DNA of 64,000 nucleotides from Lantana camara (taxonomy: Eukaryota > Streptophyta > Magnoliopsida > Lamiales > Verbenaceae), in the NCBI GenBank assembly GCA_037501455.1, contig CM074858.1, forward strand, positions 85,348,501 to 85,412,500. The letters run 5' to 3'. Both the position numbers and the translations under genes were made by a program. Below, piece by piece: positions 32,433-44,081 of this stretch. The notes under the pieces were generated by a model, which had not been told where the DNA came from, searched no databases, and saw nothing but the letters and a program-made list of their open reading frames with translations. How positions within the stretch are numbered: position 1 is the stretch's first letter; each line of letters opens with the position of its first letter.

Positions 32433-32898
32433 TGTTTGCACTAAAAATTCGCGTTTATTGATTTTTAGTCAACCTTTATTTTATAATTATCTCTTATTTT
32501 TTTGAAGAGATAATATCAAATAAATCATATTATTATCTCTTTAATATTTTTTTTATTTTAATTTTAAAGAGATAATATCGTATGAATATTTATCTCTTCA
32601 TATTTTTTTATTTTAAAGAGATAATATCATATAAGACTTGAATTTGATTGGTCGGTGTGATGAAACACACCACGTGTCGCCATATGATTTGTCCTAGCTT
32701 TCTTTGACTGCAAGACTCGATTTAATTGGCCAAAACATCTCACTTTGACACGTGTCATCACTTGATTTGTTTATAAAATAAAACATTATAATATCAATTT
32801 AAATTTAACTATTTAATTTTGAAATTAAATTTTGGATAATTTCAAAATATAAAATAGCAAATTAAATTAATAAAATAATATTTATTTATCCTTCTACA
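32433..32898 (-). repeat. 3' LTR of Tat-1, with internal 505-base deletion
   Basis: 466 bases, ending at CTTCTACA (LTR start on the minus strand). Compared with the 971-base 5' LTR it lacks exactly the 505 bases between two AGTCAA copies (44116-44121 and 44621-44626), including the TATA box. Confidence 0.9.
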
Positions 32899-32915
32899 AA
32901 TGCCCCCACTTCAAG
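32899..32915 (-). other. Polypurine tract of Tat-1
   Basis: On the minus strand, TTGAAGTGGGGGCATT abuts the LTR start TGTAGAAGG. The Tat-2 element has the same tract at 51391-51407. Confidence 0.8.
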
Positions 32916-33914
32916 GCTCGGCGAAGAACATGTCGAATATTCATACGAAGGCGGGATTTGAAGTAATTAAATTTTCCAAAATATTTTTTCTTTTATTTGG
33001 AAATTTTAAATAATCTAAACATGATTTATCAGATCATATTTAATCTCAACTAAAAGCAAAGTTGAATTGTGTTTAGATCCTAAATCAAGTGGGCTTACAA
33101 TCTCCTTGAATAATTAGAAAATCCTAATTAATCAAGAAGTTGTATTATCACGGAACAATCCTTGCAAATTAGGAACGTTGCATAATTAGGAATTTTAATT
33201 GGTCAAGGAAACATCAAGCATCAAAATTCAATTTCCCATGCATGCTTGAAATTCTAATACAGTGGCGTCCCCTTTGGATATTTATTCGGATATGAACTCC
33301 TTTGCTTTTTTTTCTTTTTTTTTTTTTTATTTCTTTAATTAACCAAAGAAATTGCACACGATATCAAATTCATGGAGCCACGATGCATCAGAATTCTATT
33401 ATGCATGGACTCTGCGAGTGACAGCACCTAGAAACCCTAACATATTCCAGAATTCTAATTCCAATAGGATTACTATTCGTCCTTCTTCGCACTTTCACGC
33501 CTATAAATAGTGATGGCCCTTTGCCTCAATTCTCACATCTCAATCAAAGCCACATAATTTGCAGAGGAGCAATTGCAGAGAAAGGCAGCATTATAATTTG
33601 AAGAAATTGAGCGGTGGCAGCAATATCAGCAAGAGCATTAATTCCAGAAGTAGCAGCACTAATTCGAGGAGCTACATATTAATTTCTTGGAATATCAACT
33701 TTTGCAGTATCAATCCGAAACAAAACCCATCTTTTCGGAAGCTACGATTCGGCAACGACAAGTTACGTTGATTCTTTATTCTTGGCAGTGAATCAAGTAT
33801 TAGCTCCAAGGTATTATGTTCGATTTTATTCCTTTATTCCTCTTTTTTTTTTTTTTTTTTGAGTTTTATTGGTAACTTGCTCTTCCTTCTCCCTTTTTTT
33901 TTTTTAAGACCACA
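32916..33914 (+). promoter_or_regulatory. Promoter and 5' leader of the antisense PMD gene, Tat-1
   Basis: A TATA box CTATAAATA lies at 33501-33509, about 600 bases inside the LTR boundary and 400 bases upstream of the PMD start codon. A probable leader intron runs from CTCCAAG|GTATTATG (33811) to a T-rich acceptor TTTTTAAG (33907-33908), which ends six bases before the ATG. In Tat-2 the acceptor is also six bases before the ATG. Upstream sequence is AT-rich with no gene. Confidence 0.55.
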
Positions 33915-36628
33915 ATGGTGTACTTTAGAGATATCTCAACTCCAACCGGTGTCAAGCACTTAGCAATCCTTGACGACGAGAGACAATCCGAAGAGAAAGT
34001 TACTTGTTTGGAGGTGCATGACTCTTTACTTGGTTCATACGGAGGTCGTTGGCCACAGCTGATTACATCAATACGTTTGAGTGAGTGGTCTCAAAGAATT
34101 CCCTTAAACAAGACTTCAAAGGTGTGGGCTCTACAGGCTGCACACCATCAACTTACCGAAGGGCCAAGCTACTTACCATCATTGGGTTGAGCTATTATCG
34201 AAGGAAAAGCCAAATGGGGAAACGATCTCAAGTTTGATGGTGAATTTCGCTTTATTGACGGATACAGGGAGTGGACTGAAGACATCCTTAGCAGATGCGG
34301 AGATAAGTTAAACGATGTTAAACTACATGATGTAGTACGGGCCTCTTTATAAACTTACGATCGCAACTCCGAGATTATCAAAGCTTTTATTGAAGCATGG
34401 TGTCCTTCAACAAATACTCTCTTGACATCACAAGGCGAATTATCCATATCATTGTGGGACTTACATAATTTGGCGGGCCTCCCTATGACCGGACAGATTT
34501 ATGACGAAGTAGTTCCTGATACCAAGGAACTTACTAGTCATGATCACAAGGGAAATATGTTTATACCCAGTTTGTGCAAGTATTTATTCCAAGTTTACCA
34601 CTCATTGAAGGGAGATAACAGAAGAAGTCAACTTTCTCCAGTTACAATCGAATCTTGGGTGAACTTTTGGTGCAAGAGAACTAGGAGACATACTCAACCA
34701 CCTCCTCGCAAAGATAGAAAGAATAGTCGTTCCAAGCAAACTCATAACCCACAAGGAGATATTGGTGCCCCCGAAGCATGGAGTTCCGCGGAAGATAAAC
34801 TATTTGCTAAACTTGGCCTCAAAGGAAGCTTGAAGGAAGAAGTCTACTTAGCGGCTTACTTATCATGCTGGATTTGTGCCTTTGCCTTACCATGTGATAA
34901 TGCTGGCGTGATCCGTCCGAGTACCTTTAAAATTGCAAGCACCATGGCGGCTGGTCGAAAAGTGGAATTAGCAGTCCCTGTCTTGGCCAGCATTTACAAA
35001 GTGCTTAACAGATTATCAATGGCTTCCCGACCTACAAGAGTTGACTCTCCATTTCCTATCCACTTCGTTTATGGTTGGTTAGCACATTACTTCAAAACCC
35101 ACTTTCCATTAAACCAAGAAGTACGCGGTCCACCTATAACTCAATATTCCGGTGAAGGAGGTGCGCGATACTATGATGCTAAGCAAGCTCGCAAGAAAAT
35201 TCATAAAGCTGAACTTGTATCTTGGACTTGCAACATGGTCAAAGAATGGGGAGAATTTCATCACACCGGTGATGGGAGAGGTCATGAACTTAAACAGAAT
35301 TACTTTGCGGCAATCCGATCCGGTTATTTGACTTTGAGGAGGGGTAGACAATTTATCGTTGAGCCATACAGTCCTCATCGATTTAGTCGTCAATTTGGCT
35401 TTTATCAAGAAGTACCTGGAGTTATCAAAAATAACATCTGGCACTGTACTTTGGAAAAAGGAACCAATCACTGGTGTGTTTGTACCTTAACCAATTCTAT
35501 GTCCTCGGCATATTTTCCCGCAATCCCTCAAAATGCAAAGAGATTCTTTTCCGATGGTTATAAGGAATGGTGGTCAAAAATTCATGGCAACTTTTTTGAA
35601 GACAATGTCACCAAACTAATCGACCTGAAGTTACTTGATGCCGAAACCCTGAATGAAGGAGAGAAACGAAAGGCATCGGATGGTCTTGGCGAAGGGAGTG
35701 GTGATAGTGAGCACCATTGGAAAAGGCAAAGGACAAGTCAACCTTCACTCGATCGGTTTGCCAATAAGGTTGAATTTTTTTTCCTTTACTTTTACCTTTA
35801 CTTGGTCTTTACACTTGTAGTTTATTCACACCTTACTTTTTCTTTGCAGTTGGAGCATGAGATGATAAATATTGAAGATAGTCAAGAGTCCCGATACAGT
35901 CGACGTTCCGCAGTGGGGCCAAATTCCTTAGAGGCGGATACTCCACTTGCGAGGGGAATTCAAGAGAAAGCACCGAAGCCTACTAAAAAGAAGCAAAATA
36001 TACCCCATCCTAAGGTATCGGTGTTTCAAGGAGCTAAATTTATCATGGATCGAACAAAGCAATTTCTCAAGTTATTATGGGATGACCTTTCAAAGAAGAT
36101 ATCCGACACGCCTCTTGATTCTATTTCCTCCATCAAAGATGAAGTCTACTTGGTAATCGCAGAAATGAAGAAACATGATGGATCTTACACTTCCCACATA
36201 GAGGATTCCTTGAAGATCTTGTTCGCAAAAGCAGATACTTATGATGAGGCCAAGTCAAAGTATTCAGAAAAAGCATCTGAAGCATATTTCTCTCAGCAGC
36301 TAAATGAAGCTAGAGATCGCCTCAAGGATGCACAAGCAAATCATGCCAAGGAAGCAGATCACATCAAAACAATCAAGGATGATCTAACGCGCATCAAGAA
36401 AGAGATTAGTAATTTAAAGAAGCAAAGAGAGGAGGTTTCGTCATCATTGAAGCAACAACAACTTCTACTCAAAGGTGTTCAAGATCGAATTGGTGAAATT
36501 GAACAAGAGATTACTACCCTCGAGAAAGCTCCCCAGCAAATGATGAACTACTTGAAGATGTGAAGAATGCCTCTGATCTCCTTGAAGTAGCCAAGGAAAC
36601 CTTGAAGGACTTGACCCCGTTTGCTTGA
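33915..36628 (+). pseudogene. Plant mobile domain (PMD) gene, antisense in Tat-1
   Basis: Starts MVYFRDISTPTGVKHLAILD. It carries the aminotransferase-like plant mobile domain, including SISLWDLHNLAGLPMTG, ESWVNFWCKRTRR, LPCDNAGVIRPSTFKIAS and EPYSPHRFSRQFGFYQ, followed by a coiled-coil C-terminus. An intron of 81 bases (35769-35849, AAG|GTTGAA to TTTGCAG|TTGGAG) matches an intron at the same place in Tat-2; here it happens to be open and in frame. Two in-frame stops interrupt exon 1 (34188-34190 and 34350-34352). A one-base loss near 36535 shifts the last 30 codons; the original end is near 36628. PMD proteins occur as host genes (MAIN, MAIL) and in transposons; their role in Tat elements is unknown. 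Confidence 0.8.
35769..35849 (+). other. Intron in the antisense PMD gene
   Basis: GT-AG intron with a T-rich 3' end. Position and flanking codons (before LEHEM) match 55221-55300 in Tat-2 although the intron sequences differ. It is retained because the element's genomic RNA is the complementary strand. Confidence 0.7.
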
Positions 36629-37453
36629 TAGTACTTAGGCCGCATTGTTTTCGCTTAGGATTTGTTTAAGGGTAGCTAGGACCGTTGTCTTTTTTTTCTT
36701 TTCCTTCTTATCTTAGGATTCGATAGAATTTATTTATCTTGCAACTTTTCGGTAATATATTTTTTCTTTGTTCATAACATCATCATATCAGAATAACACA
36801 ACTTTAGCATGTTGATTTTCATGAAGAAATAAACAACACCGTAATTCCTTCACTTACTCAATTTGCAATTTTATATTTACCTAATGAACTCTCAATTCAA
36901 TAGGAAAGCATAAATCAACCCAAATCCAAGCAAAGTTATGAACTTATTTCAACTTGAAGAGCTTTCAACTCGGCAAGGGAAAAGGAATCAAGGCAAGCTT
37001 AACTTGGTATTCTTTTATCTAATACAAATTAACACAAGTTAAAGCAAGGTTGCGAATTTATTCAACTTGTGATTTGTGATTTGATACTTACTTGAAGAAT
37101 TTTCAATTCAACAAGAAATCAAAACAAAGTTGCGACTGAACTTAGAAGGTATCTAAGCTACCTACGTACCCTTCAAAAGGGATCAAGTCATAACGTAGTT
37201 CAAATAGTTAACTTTGTTTGAAGGGGGAGCCGTACACAGTTTATACTCATGCGGACCAGGAGTATTCAAAGTTTAACCACCCTGAACAAGAGTGGGGAAT
37301 TTCTAATTTAGCCACATGAAATACCATCAGTGGAGTAAGTTAGCAGTTTATCCACATACTTTACTATTGGTGATTACCGTATATAGTTTATACTCATATG
37401 GGTCAGGAGTGACATGCAGTTTAGGCTCGTGCGTCTAGGAGCATTCTACTTTA
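36629..37453. other. Convergent intergenic region with conserved block, Tat-1
   Basis: Separates the converging PMD and polyprotein transcripts. 37229-37440 is non-coding but closely matches 56405-56620 of Tat-2. It contains three related units built on CAGTTTATACTCATGCGG and CCAGGAGT. No ORF is conserved here. Confidence 0.6.
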
Positions 37454-38431
37454 TCATACGTGGTATTTCTTCAAGAATTCACCATTTATAGGTCCGATGC
37501 GCAAGCCATCCTTGTCGAGCAACTTGTAGGCGCCATTTGTATACACTTCTTTTACCACATGCGGACCGTCCCATTTTGACATGAACTTGTTTCCCATACG
37601 CTGAGTGATGGTAATTGGTCTTCTCACTGCTAAAACCAAGTCCCCTACTTGGAATGACCGTGGATTCACCTTCTTATTAAATGCTCTCGTCATTCGGGCT
37701 TGGTAGCATTCAAGTTGTTATTGAGCTGCAAGTCTTTTCTCATCAAGTGCTTCCAACTCTTCAAGTCTGAGACGAGCATTATCCTCCGGAGTAAGACCTT
37801 CTTGAATTGTTATGCGCAGTGATGGTATTTGGCTTTCTAAAGGTAGCACGGCTTTGACTCCATAAACTAACGAGTAAGGGGTAGCCTGAGTAGCGGTTCT
37901 ATGTGTTATCCGGTATGCCCATAACGCTTCCCCAACTTTCTCATGCCAATCCTTTTTTGACTTAGATACAACTTTTTTCAAGAGATTGCACAATGTCTTA
38001 TTAAATGCTTCTGCCAAACCATTTGCAGCTGCATTATACATTGACGAGTTATGTTGCTTAAAGCCAAATTGCACACATAGTTTGTCCATCAACTTGTTGT
38101 AAAAGGGTTTACCATTATCAGTGAAGATGTATCGAGGCACCCCATATCTAAAAATCAGATTGTTTCGAATGAACTCGACTACTATTTCTTTTTTCACCTC
38201 TTTAAGGGGTACTGCTTCTGCCCACTTTGAGAAGTAATCAGTAGCTGCCAATATATAGGAATGACCACCTGAAGATTTAGGAGTTATTGGACCCACTACG
38301 TCAAGACCCCACGCATCGAATGGCCATGAAGCTACTGTAGGATGTAAAGGTTCAGGAGCTTGGTGAATGAAATTGGCGTGTATCTGACATGCTTCATATT
38401 TCCTTGCATAATCCAAGCAATCTTTAACCAT
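37454..38431 (-). pseudogene. int: Integrase of Tat-1
   Basis: Inserts the DNA copy into the genome. Frame 37718-38431 carries the zinc-binding tail CLDYARKYEACQIH, the core residues Asp in WGLDVVGP, Asp in FTDNGKPF and Glu in NGLAEAFNKTL, and the WAYR segment. After a stop at 37718 the same frame continues at 37693 (SFQVGDLVLAVRRP and KWDGPHVVKEVYTNGAYKL), the C-terminal DNA-binding domain, to the end at 37454. The first histidines of the HHCC domain lie upstream of a TAG after MGYY (38438). The core catalytic triad is intact; the frame is not. Confidence 0.85.
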
Positions 38432-38437
38432 AGTAGG

Positions 38438-39601
38438 CTAATAATAGCCCATCCTTTTGATCCGAAAATGTAGTTTTGGACCTGATTGATGTGCTCCACA
38501 TACTTCTGAATGCGCTTCTATCATAGCTTCGAGAGTCTCCTCACCATTTAAGCAACGCTGATAAGTTCCCTCAAGAGAACGTAGATACAAAGTATCTTTG
38601 TATAAAATAAAGCGAGAAACTCGTCTACGCACTTCAGTTTTATGTCGAGGATTTGATGGCAATTTTCCGTGCTTTAAGTAGTCAATTAATGGAGTCCTCC
38701 AATCATCCTCTTCATCAACCGAGATTGATATGACATTTATATTTTCAATATCAGATCCACTTGATAATGGCACAACCCAACGATTGCACACGGGCACACT
38801 TGTTGTTTCCCCTTTCGATAGAGCCATAACAGTTGCCAAATTAGCCAAAGCATCAGCTATTCTATTTTCTTCCCTTAGTATATGACTCAAAATTATATTC
38901 TCAAAATTTGTCATCAAAACTGACGCTTGTTGATGGTAGGGGATCAAATCTTCTTTCTTGACTTCATACTCATCTAGGAGTTGGTTGATTATCAGTTTGG
39001 AGTCACCATATACTTCTATACTGAGAATCTTCATACCTTGTGCCATTTGAAGTCCAATAATCAGAGCTTGGTACTCAGCAACATTATTTGAGTATAATTC
39101 AGCCAACACAAAAGAGTATGGTAAAATAAGCCTTTCTGGAGAGACAAAAACTACTCCTGCTCCTGCTCCATTTGATCAAGCCATTCCATCGAAGAACATC
39201 ATCCAAGTTGGTGAAGGCTCGACAAAAAAGACTTCTTCATCGGGAAAGTCATCAGATAGTTCCCACTCTGCCGGAATTGGATAATCAGCTAGGAAATTGG
39301 CGAGTGTTTGGCCTTTGACAGCTTTCTGAGGTACGTATGTTATCTCGTACTGATTAAATATGATTGACCACTTAGCTAACCGTCCGGATAACACCGGTTT
39401 CGACATTACATATTTGACCGGATCAGCTCGAGATATGAGCTTTATGGAATATGCCTCGAAGTAATGTCTTAGCTTCTTGATCGCGTAGAACAAAGCCAAA
39501 CATATCTTTTCAACCGGAGAATATTTGAACTCATTTTCAGTCAAGGTCCTGCTGAGATAATATAACGCTCTCTCCTTCCCTTCTTCATTTTCTTGTGCCA
39601 A
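38438..39601 (-). pseudogene. RNase H and second, archaeal-type RNase H of Tat-1
   Basis: 39176-39601 is the normal gypsy RNase H tail (YYLSRTLTENEFKYSPVEK, then KYVMSKPVLSGRLAKW and QTLANFLADYPIP) and enters the second RNase H at MMFFDGMA. A stop at 39176 is followed by 38438-39109 in the same frame: NNVAEYQALIIGLQMA, YGDSKLIINQLLDEYEV and EENRIADALANLA. This extra domain is specific to Tat-lineage elements. The C-terminal end leads into the integrase zinc finger. Confidence 0.8.
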
Positions 39602-39684
39602 TAGGGCCCCGATTGACCGTTCTTACGCAGCAATAAATAGGATAAGAGGTTTACCTTCTATTGGAGCTCCTAATACTGGCGGGT

Positions 39685-40720
39685 TCATGAGATACTTTTT
39701 GATACTTTCAAACGCGTTTTGGTATCCCATTCAAAATTAACGTCTTTTTTCATGAGATGACTAAAAGGTTGACATCTTCCTGCCAAATTCGATATGAACC
39801 TTCGAATAAATGCTAGATTGCCTTGTAAACTTCTCAAATCCTTAAGATTTCTTGGCGTAGGCCTCCTTTGGATAGCATCTATCTTAGCAGGATCAACTTC
39901 GATTCCACGGTAGCGAATTATGAAGCCAAGGAATTTTCCCGAAGTGACACCGAAGGCGCATTTAAAGGGATTCATCTTTAGATTATACATACGGAGCCTG
40001 TTAAACACAACTCGTAGATCCTTCAGATGACCATCTCTTTTCTTGGTTTTAACTACAAGGTCGATCACATAGCATTCCACGTTCTTATGCATCATGTCAT
40101 CAAAGATGTTTTGCATAGCACGTTGATATGTAGCACCTGAATTTTTCAGTCCAAAAGGCATAACCTTATAACAGTAGATACCCTTCGGGATACGAAACGC
40201 GGTACACTCCTCATCCTGGGGCGACATTCTGATTTGATTATATCCTGAACATCCATCCATAAAAGATAAGGCCTCGTGTCTGGTAGTCGCATCAACCATA
40301 AGTTCAATAACGGGTAGCAGAAAGTCATCCTTTGGGCATGTCTTATTCAAGTCTCTGAAATCAACGCATATGCGAATTTGACCATTATTTTTCTTGACTG
40401 GAACGATGCTGGAAATCCAAGTGGGGTATTTGACTTCCCTAATGAACCCAGCATCAATAAGTTTGTTGACTTCGGCTTCGATTAAAGGAACTAATTATGG
40501 ACGGCATACTCGTTACGATTATTTTATCGGTCGAACTCCAAGCTTTATGCCAAGGCGGTGAGTTGTAATTTTTGGATGGCATTTCCTTGTATGTCCAAGC
40601 GAAGACATCCTTATATTCCTTTAGGAGACTTGTATATTGGATCATCTCTTCAGAAGTTAGAAGTGCACTTACAAATGTAGGTTGATGCTCTTCTAGTGTT
40701 CCGAGGTTAATTTCTCGCAA
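39685..40720 (-). pseudogene. Reverse transcriptase of Tat-1, catalytic residue lost
   Basis: Copies element RNA to DNA when intact. The main frame (39685-40350) has CPKDDFLLPVIELMVDAT, SFMDGCSGYNQI, MPFGLKNSGATYQRAMQ and GFIIRYRGIEVDPAKIDA. The catalytic box reads CYVIDLVVK instead of CYVDDVVVK (compare Tat-2), so one of the paired aspartates is gone. Upstream, 40454-40720 in another frame (YTSLLKEYKDVFAWTYKEM) is the N-terminal edge; frameshifts lie near 40460 and 39690. Confidence 0.85.
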
Positions 40721-40753
40721 CTCATCTACAGTTCCTTGTACGCCGTCTTCAAG

Positions 40754-42262
40754 TTACGGTGCTGCCTCTTCGACTTCGTCTTCCACCACTTCAGAGTTAA
40801 GATCTTCATCGATTGAGATATGGTGGCATGTCTTTAAGGTGACCGGTCCTTCCGAAGTAATAAGCAGGGACGTGCCCCCAATTGAGAAGTGAAGTGTCTG
40901 ACCTTGTCCCGTTTGTGGTTCTATTGACTCCCCATGAGTTACATCCCTATCAGCTTTTGCGCTTTCTCCAAGACGATTGAAAACGGAATGACGGTTTAAT
41001 GCATATTTGTCCTCAAAAGTCTTTTGGCCCTTAAACCCGAGTCTCTTGAACACAGAAAGATGTTTCATAGGAGCACCGAGTCGATCAAACACTGAAACAC
41101 GTTTATTCTTCTTATCAGTTTCAATTCTCAACGTAGATATGTGTTGCACGTTCACTCGTTTATCTTTTTGGGACACGCGTATTCTCACCGGTTCCATATG
41201 AACATATCTCACGCCCGTCTTAGGCTGATTAACACGAAGTCCTTTCTCTTTCAGCTTAAGTTGTGCTTTTGTGAGCCCATGAATCTTTTCACCAGTCAAT
41301 TCTGGTCTTAGCCTTCCTAAGGCTGACGGGTTAGAAAAGTCGTATCCTGATCTTTCTAAGAGTGTGTAAGCCTTCGAATCAAATACTCCTTTTATTTCTC
41401 CTGATGACATTGTTGGAGATGGTCCATTTGTCGAATTCAAACTGGTGATGGGCATTATCAGGTTCGATTTCGAAGCTTCAAAGTTATTGACTTTTTCTTC
41501 AGGCATAACTTCCGGGTCCAAGTATAATTTGGCATCAGCAAAGTGGGATTCCGCATCAGTAAAGGGTTTTGCATCCGCATCCACTTTCATGATTTCTCCA
41601 TTCAGATACTTAAAACATTGATGTAGGGTAGATGGAATAACGTTATTTTCGTGGATCCATGGTCGCCCTAATAGAAGGTTATAAGAAGTCTTAGCATCAA
41701 TCACATGAAGTAGAGTGCTTGCCTTCAGTTCTCCAATTCGAAGATCTGCTCGAATCATTCCTATAGCTCATGGTCCTCCTTGATTGAATGCTTGAATGGT
41801 CAGACGACTTTGAGATAATTCTTCGATAGAGATCCCCAACTTCTTCATAGTGGACTTTGGCATGATATTAACGGCTGAACCTCCATCGATCAATATGCGG
41901 TTAACTTTCTCTTCTTGCATGAATCCTGAGATGAAAAGTGGTCGATTGTGCGGTTTCGGTCCTAGTAACAAATCATCGTCCATGAAGGCAATTACCGCGC
42001 TAGTAACATGACAAGAAACAGCATGGGAAATTTCTTCATCGTAGGAGGTTGGACTCATATTTTCTTTGAAGTATTTTTCCGGAAAAAAGTCACCCAAAGT
42101 CATTGGTTTCCAATAGCGGTTGTTTGAAGGCCTTTTATGGTTGGTAGGTACTCTCATCCTTCTCTTTGACTCGGTTTGTCTATACTTGATCGGAGTTGAT
42201 GTTTTTATCCAAGTAGGGTGAAACTGCTCTACACGTCGCCTTTGCCTTCGTCGATGCGTCAC
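40754..42262 (-). pseudogene. Protease region and linker of Tat-1
   Basis: An aspartic protease releases mature proteins from the polyprotein. The active-site box ILIDGGSAVNIMP and the following GRPWIHENNVIPSTLHQ segment are intact across 41758-42262, but a stop after NQGGP (41768) breaks the frame between the two. The downstream part is a long linker with KAQLKLKEKGL and repeated SVFDRLG/SVFKRLG units, typical of Tat elements. Confidence 0.75.
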
Positions 42263-42434
42263 TACGGTCTATTCATCATCATCTTCAACTTTGGTTGTTA
42301 TATGTACTTAAACTTTAACTTCTCTATTGGACATCAACTTTGAAACTAACATTGGTTCCAAGCTTCCAAACTGGATTTTTGTGGCTGCCCCCAATAGTGT
42401 TGGTGATGTCATCATACTTTTGTTGCTCTTAACT
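42263..42434 (-). other. Gag-protease junction of Tat-1, frameshifted
   Basis: Between the gag frame and the protease frame. The frame changes here, whether by decay or as an ancestral gag-pol shift cannot be told. Confidence 0.4.
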
Positions 42435-44012
42435 TTATTTGACATTTGTTGAAGTTACAACACTAGTAGCGTTTGCATCGGCTGCATCTTCACTTTCAAG
42501 GATAATTTTGCCTTGTCTTGCTAGACCCATGATCTTATCTTTCAACACAAAACATTTCTCTATCGGGTGGCTAACGACTCGATGATACTTGCAGTATTTC
42601 GGGTCATTCACTTTCCCACTCTCCTCGGGACGTTTTGGCTGTGGTAGCTCTATCAGTTTTTTCGCCAGCAATTCGTCAAAAATGTGTGAGTCGTCGGAGT
42701 CTGGAAATGGGTATTCCTTTTCTTGCATCTCTTTCAGTGTAAGTCGACGCCTTTCATCCTGCGTTGGTTGATCTTTTGTTTTGGCTTCAACCTTCTTTTC
42801 CTTAGAGGGAATTTTGACAGGTGTTGCCTTCACTGCCATAGATTCCCTTGCAAAAGGCTTGATGAATTTTTCACTCCTTCGAATATCCCTTCTATCCTTT
42901 CTTTGATTTTCAGTCAGAAAGTTAGTACCGTAATGTGCAATACTTAGTTCCATATCATGAGCTCTCGTAGCCAATTCTTCAAATGTTCGGGGCTTGATTC
43001 CTTGTAAGATGTAAAGCAATCCCCAATTCATACCTTGAATACGCATTTCTATTGCAGATATCTCTGAAAGTCTATCCTTGCAATTCAAACTCAATGCTCG
43101 CCAACGATTGATGTAATCGATGACCGGTTCGTCTTTCCACTGTTTTGCATTAGTGAGCTCGATCATACTTACAGTGCGACGAGTGCTATAGAAATGATTC
43201 AAGAACTCTCTTTCCATCTGGTTCCAACTATCTACCGACTCTGGCTCTAAATCAACATACCAATCGAAAGCGTTTCCTTTAAGTGACCTCACAAATTATT
43301 TTACCAAATGATCACCATATGTCCACGCATTGTTGCATGTTTCCGCGAAATGAGCAATATGATGCTTCGGATTACCCTTTCCATCGAATTGCTGAAAACT
43401 CGGTGGTTGATAACCCATTGGCATCATCAAAGAATCAATGCGTTTAGTATACGGTTTTGAGTATGTTGAAGAATTTTGAGAGGATGCACCATACTGAGCT
43501 TTAATTGTATTAGTTATCATATTTTGCAGTTCTTGCACAGATAGAGCGGCGATGGATGTAGCGGAGTTATTTATCCTCATCGCGGAGTCATGCTTCTGGG
43601 GAAGAAAATTCACTTGTTTTCCATCAGTGACTTGAGCCGAAAAAGTTTGAGGGTTACGACTAGACTGACCAGGATCGCGATTTTCTAACTTATTCATAAG
43701 TTGAGCAATCTGGAAGTCTTTATCCTCTAAAGTCTTTTGCAAGTTAGCCATTGCTTGAGCCATTTGGGCAACTTGCTCTTCAAGAGTCATATTCTCTGCC
43801 TCTTCAGTAAAAGGAGTTTCCTTTGATTTAGTTTCTCTAGGGGTTGAGGGAGTTGAACCATCTAATGATTTTGAGTCATGACCATCTGTAGAAGACCGTA
43901 CGGTGCCATCAACTCCTTTGTTCTTCAGATTTTGTTGGTTCGCCCCATCAGCTCCCTTACTCACACCATCAGCTCCCTTATTCTTCGGGTTGGGTTGGAT
44001 TTTAGGAGACAT
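42435..44012 (-). pseudogene. gag: Gag of Tat-1
   Basis: I choose the start at MSPKIQPNPKNKG (44012) because the upstream Met lies in the LTR. The N-terminal part is low complexity with KNKGADG repeats and a coiled coil (EEQVAQMAQAMANLQ). The capsid starts at FQQFDGKGNPKHHIAHFAE, is interrupted by a TAA in place of Gln at 43293-43295, and continues SLKGNAFDWYVDLEPESVDS, REFLNHFYSTRRTVSM and [25 protein letters not shown] zinc-knuckle-like motif lies near the end (about 42580). Confidence 0.85.
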
Positions 44013-44060
44013 TGAGTATTTGAACTTTGGTATGAGAAGGAAGAGATGAGAGGTAAGATG

Positions 44061-44081
44061 GTCCCACTGGGCGTGCCAATC
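44061..44081 (-). other. Primer binding site of Tat-1
   Basis: On the minus strand, GATTGGCACGCCCAGTGGGA follows the 5' LTR directly. Tat-2 has the same TGGCACGCCCAGTGGGACC. The position defines it; I do not assign the tRNA. Confidence 0.75.
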
